From Branchinecta lynchi (Eukaryota > Arthropoda > Branchiopoda > Anostraca > Branchinectidae): a stretch of DNA of 64,000 nt. A program made the translations under genes and the position numbers. Each line of letters starts with the position of its first letter. Positions within the stretch are counted from its first letter, which is position 1. Location of the stretch: positions 5,308,561 to 5,372,560 of the forward strand of contig JAKZAP010000003.1 in assembly GCA_023053575.1 (NCBI GenBank). The letters are read 5' to 3'. Below the pieces are notes generated by a model. It was not told the DNA's origin. It did not search any database and saw only the letters and a list, made by a program, of their open reading frames with translations. This document shows, piece after piece, positions 59,301-64,000 of the stretch.

Positions 59301-59505
59301 CAGAAAGTTTCGTTCGGTTTCGTCAAAAGCAATATGTCTTACAGGGGTAAACACACATGCTGAATCCATATCTGAACTTGGTTTTCTTAGATGATTAGCT
59401 ATTTAGCCTTAATATGTTTCTAAATTATAACAGTACAAATATTCAAGGAGTCTGGTTAAGACAAAACCCAATTGTCTGTATCGAATATAAAGTTTTGGGA
59501 TCCCA

Positions 59506-60071
59506 TCGAAACCTTCGGTCTTGTTAGGGGTCTAAACCTTAGAATTCAAACCTGAATGGCTCTACTTTTGTGGACGTATTATTCTTGGAATTCACTTAAA
59601 TAACATCTAGAAAACTTGGATATCACTAAGCACAAAATCGCTTAAAGGATACGTTGTACTTATGATAATAACTATTTCTAACCAGTAGTATTTCCATTCC
59701 AGAGATTCTGTACTTCTGTCTCCTCTGTTAGCATTAGGCATCCACCTAGTATCACGCTTGCCACGTTTGGTGTCTTGACGTGACATGTCACGCTCTCGAT
59801 CATTGCAGCTGAGAAGCTTATTAGTCCGAAGAGTGGTTATGCAAATTTTGCCAAGATTGTCTTCCAAGCCAAGGGATATGGAATGAGGCTAAAAAGCAGC
59901 CGAAGCATTGTGTAACTTTCTGTATGGTTTGATAAGTTTTAAAGTAGTCAACATCTTAGCAGAAATACGATGCAGTGCAAGGTGTCCTTTAAAGTTTGAC
60001 CGAAAAGGACTGAGAATTGAGATACGACAGTTTAGTTTCTCACCACTTCTTCAATTTAATAAGCTTTAAGA
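59506..60071. other. Intergenic, no supported gene
   Basis: Contains the dispersed block GACCGAAAAGGACTGAGA also seen near 23095. Otherwise featureless. Confidence 0.4.
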
Positions 60072-60264
60072 CAAGGCCGTATCCAGGGGGGAGGGGTTAG
60101 GGGTTGCCCCCCCCCCCCCGAAACAGACAAAAGTAATAATTTTTACAGGCTTTTCCCTCTGATCTATGTGTTTTTTGGACTTTTTTGTCCGACCAGCAGG
60201 TAATAACCCCCCCCCCCTAAAGGCAACCCCCCCCCCTCGAAATAAATTCCTGGATATGGGCCTG
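60072..60264. mobile_element. hAT MITE family L, copy 2
   Basis: CAAGGCCGTATCCAGG to CCTGGATATGGGCCTG, with exact 8-bp CTTTAAGA on both sides. About 190 bp like copy 1, with the same CTTTTCCCTCTGATCTATGT core and C runs. Confidence 0.88.
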
Positions 60265-60498
60265 CTTTAAGATACGATAAAAATTGCCTTGTTGCTGTTC
60301 ATATCATCGATTGAAATTTTCTTTCTGATTTGTGGTAGCCTACCTTTATGCTTGAAATCTATACCAACTACAACGGCAAACGATTGACAAAAAATATATC
60401 TTTTCTGGGTCATACGCAATAGCCGGCTTTTATAAAAGTGATCTTACAACTTAAAAATGAACCTTCACCAAGCTAAGATTCATTTGCCATTGAAAGAA

Positions 60499-60778
60499 GA
60501 GGCGTTACTGTACAAAATGTTTGGGTGGGGGGGGGGGGGCAAGGTATTTACCGACTGTTTTTGCAGAAGAAATTACTGTTTTTGAGAAAAAAACGAAAGT
60601 TTTGACGAAAAACTTACTAATTTTAAGAAAAACCGACCGTTTTTACGAAAAACTGACTGTTCTTACGAAAAATCGCGACGCTTCGCGCCAACTCGGCTAT
60701 TCCTTACCGACTGGCCGACAACATGGGGGGGGGGGGGGGAGGGTGCCCCCTTCCCTTCCCCTTACTTGACGTCCCTGA
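60499..60778. mobile_element. G-run MITE family F, copy 3
   Basis: GAGGCGTTACTG, G run, GAAAAACTGACTG words, GCGACGCTTCGCGCC, CCTTACCGACTGGCCGAC, G run, and a GACGTCCCTGA end. A shorter relative lies at 61487-61615 (GGACGTCCCGAAGG, G run, GGCATCGCGGCGAAGCC). Confidence 0.6.
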
Positions 60779-61242
60779 TCGAAAGACAAGCGTTTTCAAA
60801 TTGTCTGCTTCTGAACCAGCAGTGCATACTATTCTGAAAGTGAGCAACTCCAGAGTCGAAGTAATTCAGTGTATTAAAATCCAAGATATAAGAATAAGCT
60901 GGGTTTTCAGTTCAGAACAGTATAGGGTTTGATCGTTTGAGCAAGGCCCCGTTGTGTGTTATCTTAGTTATACGTAAGAGCTATCGGCAGAATGATTCCT
61001 TGGTAATCTCCTTGTCCTTAATAAGTTTCATAGCATTCCGCTAGATGACGCGCTGCTTCGTTAGATGATGTTCTGCCCGTTTCACTTTCGACAGGTTGGA
61101 AATTTAGTTGGTGTTACCAAACAAAAGTAAATGACCTTTGACGAATGTGACTCATGAAGGAATTTTTTTACGATCATTCCCCGTCACACATTGGCTAAAG
61201 TAAATTTGACGGAATACCTTGTAAGTTTGTTCCTGTCTCCAG

Positions 61243-61327
61243 GTTGATTCATGCAAACCCACCCTCCGTTGCGGATCTCCGTCGAAACTACACAACTGTC
61301 AGTTGAGAAACGTTCCCATCCTAACAG
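61243..61327 (+). CDS. Candidate exon 1 of a small Cys-rich C-terminus
   Basis: Acceptor GTTTGTTCCTGTCTCCAG and donor CTAACAG|GTAAC bound an 85-nt frame, VDSCKPTLRCGSPSKLHNCQ, LRNVPILT. Three cysteines in 28 codons, starting in phase 0 and ending in phase 1 like several exons of the large gene. No named domain. The link to the next exon is a frame match only. Confidence 0.38.
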
Positions 61328-61654
61328 GTAACAAACTTCAAACAAAAATGAATGAAGTGAGCGCTTAAAATATTTGGTAGGATTTAGCTGCTTGCTGTCA
61401 CTCATGAAGGAATTTTATAGTCCGAGCGTCACAGAGCCATACAAAACAGTAACAGGCAATGAGAAAAGGGGTTCAGGACCTCTTAGCAGGGACGTCCCGA
61501 AGGGAGGGGGGGGGGCAGCTGGGAGGTTTGGGCATTCGGTCAAATTTTCGGAGAAGGCGAAAAATTCAGTCAAAATGGGCATCGCGGCGAAGCCGTGATG
61601 CCCTTTTTATAAAATCGCTTGTCCCGCCTTTCGAAATTGGGCAAATCTGTCTCT

Positions 61655-62520
61655 GTTCGGTCAGTCCATTTCATAATTCGGTCATTAATCAGATTCATTT
61701 GGTTATGATTCGTGACCGAATTCGATAATTCATCCAACTCTTGTTCAGTCCGCATCGATTTCGCGGCATTCGGTCCGTCCTTGCGTAAATTCGGTGATTT
61801 AAACTGTTTATTTGGTCTTATTATTAGCCGATTTCGGTTCAAATCCGTATCATTCGGTCAGTCCATTTCATAATTCGGTCATAAATCAGATTTATTTGGT
61901 TCTGGTTCGTGACCGAATTCGATAATTCATCCAAATCTTGTTCAGTCCGCATCGTTTTCGCCGCATTCGGTCTGTCCTTGGGTAAATTCGGTGATTTAAC
62001 CTGTTTATTTGGTCTCATTATTTACCCAATTCGGTTCAAGTCCGTATCATTCGGTTGCTCTGTTTCATAATTCGGTCAATAATCAGATTCATTTGGTTCT
62101 GATTCGTGACCGAATTTGACAATTCATCCAACTTTGGTTCAGTCCGCATCGATTTCGCCGAATTCGGTCCATCCCTGCGTCAATTTGGTGATTTAACCTG
62201 TTTATTTTGTCTCATTATTTACCGAATTCGGTTCAAGTCCGTATGATTCGGTCAGTCCATTTCACGATTCGGTCATTAATCAGATTCGTTTGGATCTGAT
62301 TCGTAACCGAATACGATAATTCATCCAACTTTTGCTCAGTCCGCATCGATTTCGCCGCATTCGGTCCGTCCCTGCGTCAATTCGGTGATTTAACCATTTT
62401 ATTTGGTCTCGTCTCTACCGAATTCGGTAATTCGGTCGCATTTGGTCAGCCCATTTTATAATTACATTCGGTGAGATTCATTTGGTTCTGATTCGTTACC
62501 GAATAGGTAATTCACCGGAT
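61655..62520 (+). repeat. 197-bp satellite, about 4.5 copies, rich in ATTCGG
   Basis: The landmark TCAGTCCATTTCATAATTCG recurs at 61661, 61858, 62055, 62252 and 62446 (spacing 197, 197, 197, 194). Each unit contains about eight TTCGGT/ACCGAA words, so a shorter ancestral repeat seems likely. It decays after about 62520. Confidence 0.9.
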
Positions 62521-63342
62521 TTTTCTTTAGTCCGTTTCTATTTTTCGGTGGTTTTAACAGGAGTTTTATTCCATTACGAAATTCGGTTGTAATACCGATC
62601 TCGATCTGTTCCTTATTTTTTTAGTTAGTTTTTCGGTATACTACGAATTTATTATTTGCTTCAACCCAGTTACTGAGTCTGGTAATTTAAGTGGCATTCA
62701 TTTAGCTCTCGTTCTTTACCATTTGCGGTAGCTTTAGCTGGGTGTTGTTCTTTTTTTACTTGGGATTGCAGTACTTCAGGAATAAGAACGTCTCTTGAAG
62801 TGAAAAATAGCCTACTTTTGTTTGCTGTAAATTCCGAACAAATGTACTTTTTATCCACTTTACCCTGGATCGCCCCTTTCGTTGCCAGACAGCTCTGGGT
62901 TGTATAGATAATCTTGGGATCACAGAAAGGCACTTTTATCATCAGTGTTTCCACAAAATTGCGCCTGCGGCGCATTTCGCAGTCTTCACTAGTTAGACAA
63001 AGGTTGCCTCTTTTAGTTGGCGTTTGAGGCTTGGAATTTTGGGGGGCTTGAACTATATTAAAAGGTAAGATTTGCATGGGAAGTAGTTAAAATGTTGCCA
63101 GGAAAAAAGGTGGATTCAAAAAAATTAATTAATCATGGACACAGCCGTTAGCGACGTTGTCGCTATGCATCAACACCGTTGCGATTATTTCAAGTCCTGT
63201 TGGCAAAACTGGAACGGTCTTCCAAAGGTTAAAGGCTATAGTGACGGTGTATCCATGAAAAAAAAAGCATAAGCGGAAAAGCGGGAATTTTTCTCTCTGT
63301 AGCTTCATGAAGGCATTTTTTGTTTTTGTTTTTTAAATTCAG
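62521..63342. other. Decayed satellite edge and unassigned sequence
   Basis: TTTTTCGGT-like words persist to about 62640. The 135-codon minus frame at 62670-63077 has no family signature. A GCGCCTGCGGCGC palindrome is at 62962-62974. Confidence 0.4.
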
Positions 63343-63485
63343 GAAAAATCATGTACCGATTCGGTCAATTCACCAGGTGCGCCCTCCCTCCAATGAAGAA
63401 ACGCTCGGGACGCCACTGCCCCTTAGTCCTAACCGAAGAAAGTGGAAGCAAGTGCATCCAGCAAGGGAGTCGAGGAGGGTGGTAG
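63343..63485 (+). CDS. Candidate last exon of a small Cys-rich protein
   Basis: Acceptor TTTTTTAAATTCAG. Joined to 61243-61327 it continues KIMYRFGQFTRCALPPMKKR, SGRHCPLVLTEESGSKC, IQQGSRGGW and stops at 63483-63485. The joined 75 residues carry six cysteines. A longer frame in another register (63320-63568) overlaps it; the spliced reading is preferred for its Cys content, but this is tentative. Confidence 0.35.
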
Positions 63486-64000
63486 GACGCCTAAGAGGGT
63501 GGCAGGGCACCTTCCGCACATGGTCAGACCCGCAGCAGTTTCCAGTGACTGCATATCAGACAAAATGAAAATAAGCGCGACAGGGGAAGCTTTTGAAGTA
63601 AGCTATGCCTCTTTCCTCGAAAAACACTACTTCCTCCCAACAAAACCTAGCTTTTAATGTGGCCCAAGCCCCGAAATTCCAAGCCTTAACCCCGAATGAA
63701 ACGATGCGACCTTCCAGTAATTAGAGCCTACTACGATTCTAGCCTAAACCATTGTAAAGAAAAAACAAACGAACAACTATCACACATCAACACTAAAACT
63801 TAAGGACAACACGAGAATTTACGACAATAGACATATAATAAGCGTATTCCGTTTCCATCTTCAATAACCAAGGAAGTAAGTAAGTAATTTGTTTTAAGGC
63901 ACTGTCTAGGGAACCGGGAGTCGTACTTTATGTCCTACGGGCTACGGAACCGGTAGTTCTCACGGAAACCAAACCATATGAGCTGCGATTCCGGGATCTG
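63486..64000. other. Window end; possible LINE tail at 63873
   Basis: AAGGAAGTAAGTAAGTAATT at 63869-63888 matches the simple-repeat tail of the LINE at 39559-41123, so a minus-strand LINE may continue beyond the window. Confidence 0.35.

Larger units (their letters stand above)
54683..59505. mobile_element. GGGATCCC family (C), copy 3, interrupted by nested insertions
   Basis: Left end TAGGATCCCAAAACGTAAG with GACATCGCAAAAGTTG following; right end AAAGTTTTGGGATCCCA. Family C sequence is found at 54683-55080, 58205-58457 and 59310-59505. The gaps are a composite insertion (about 55080-58205, with GTTGATAAGAT at both edges) and a foldback element (58458-59300). Confidence 0.65.

Overview
This is a window of animal nuclear DNA, from an invertebrate rather than a vertebrate. 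The evidence is one intron-rich gene for an extracellular cysteine-rich protein of metazoan type, AT-rich introns filled with transposons, and intact reverse-transcriptase ORFs. I cannot assign a phylum from the sequence alone. There is no sign of a prokaryotic or organellar genome.

Region 1 (1973-34193, plus strand) holds the only gene I can support strongly. Fourteen exons join without breaking frame across 13 introns to give the C-terminal 1,234 residues of a type I membrane protein. Visible order: antistasin-like repeat, lustrin-type Cys repeat, Kunitz, thyroglobulin type-1 (Tg1), an unnamed Cys module with a CGGC core, an acidic linker with RHRR, two WAP domains, a degenerate Tg1, a second CGGC-type module, two Kunitz domains, a third CGGC-type module, a charged linker, a third Tg1, a juxtamembrane region, one transmembrane helix and a basic cytoplasmic tail. 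Nearly every module belongs to a protease-inhibitor fold, so I read it as a cell-surface multi-headed protease inhibitor or matrix protein. The 5' end (signal peptide and at least one exon) lies before the window.

Region 2 (the introns) is a transposon graveyard: a 1.9-kb LINE with an intact 622-codon RT ORF on the opposite strand (intron 7), a 3.8-kb element with hairpin termini and nested tandem repeats (intron 3), a Mutator-like foldback element whose arms are made of 16-bp repeats (intron 10), hAT and Harbinger-type MITEs with visible target-site duplications, and minisatellites.

Region 3 (34.2-64 kb) is mostly repeats: a hAT MITE interrupted by a LINE; two perfectly bounded 190-bp hAT MITEs; a family with TGGGATCCC ends, one copy of which is split by a Penelope-like remnant, itself split by a tandem array, itself split by a 1.2-kb TIR element, and also by a foldback element with a 9-bp target duplication; and a 197-bp satellite rich in ATTCGG. 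Two candidate exons at 61243-61327 and 63343-63485 could encode the end of a second small Cys-rich protein, with the satellite in its intron.

A dispersed repeat recurs across the window with a CTGAAGA - stem-loop - GAAA core, the conserved core of hammerhead ribozymes. Three copies lie next to C-terminal remnants of a Penelope-like ORF. Since Penelope-like elements are known to carry hammerheads, this is the most interesting testable signal outside the gene.
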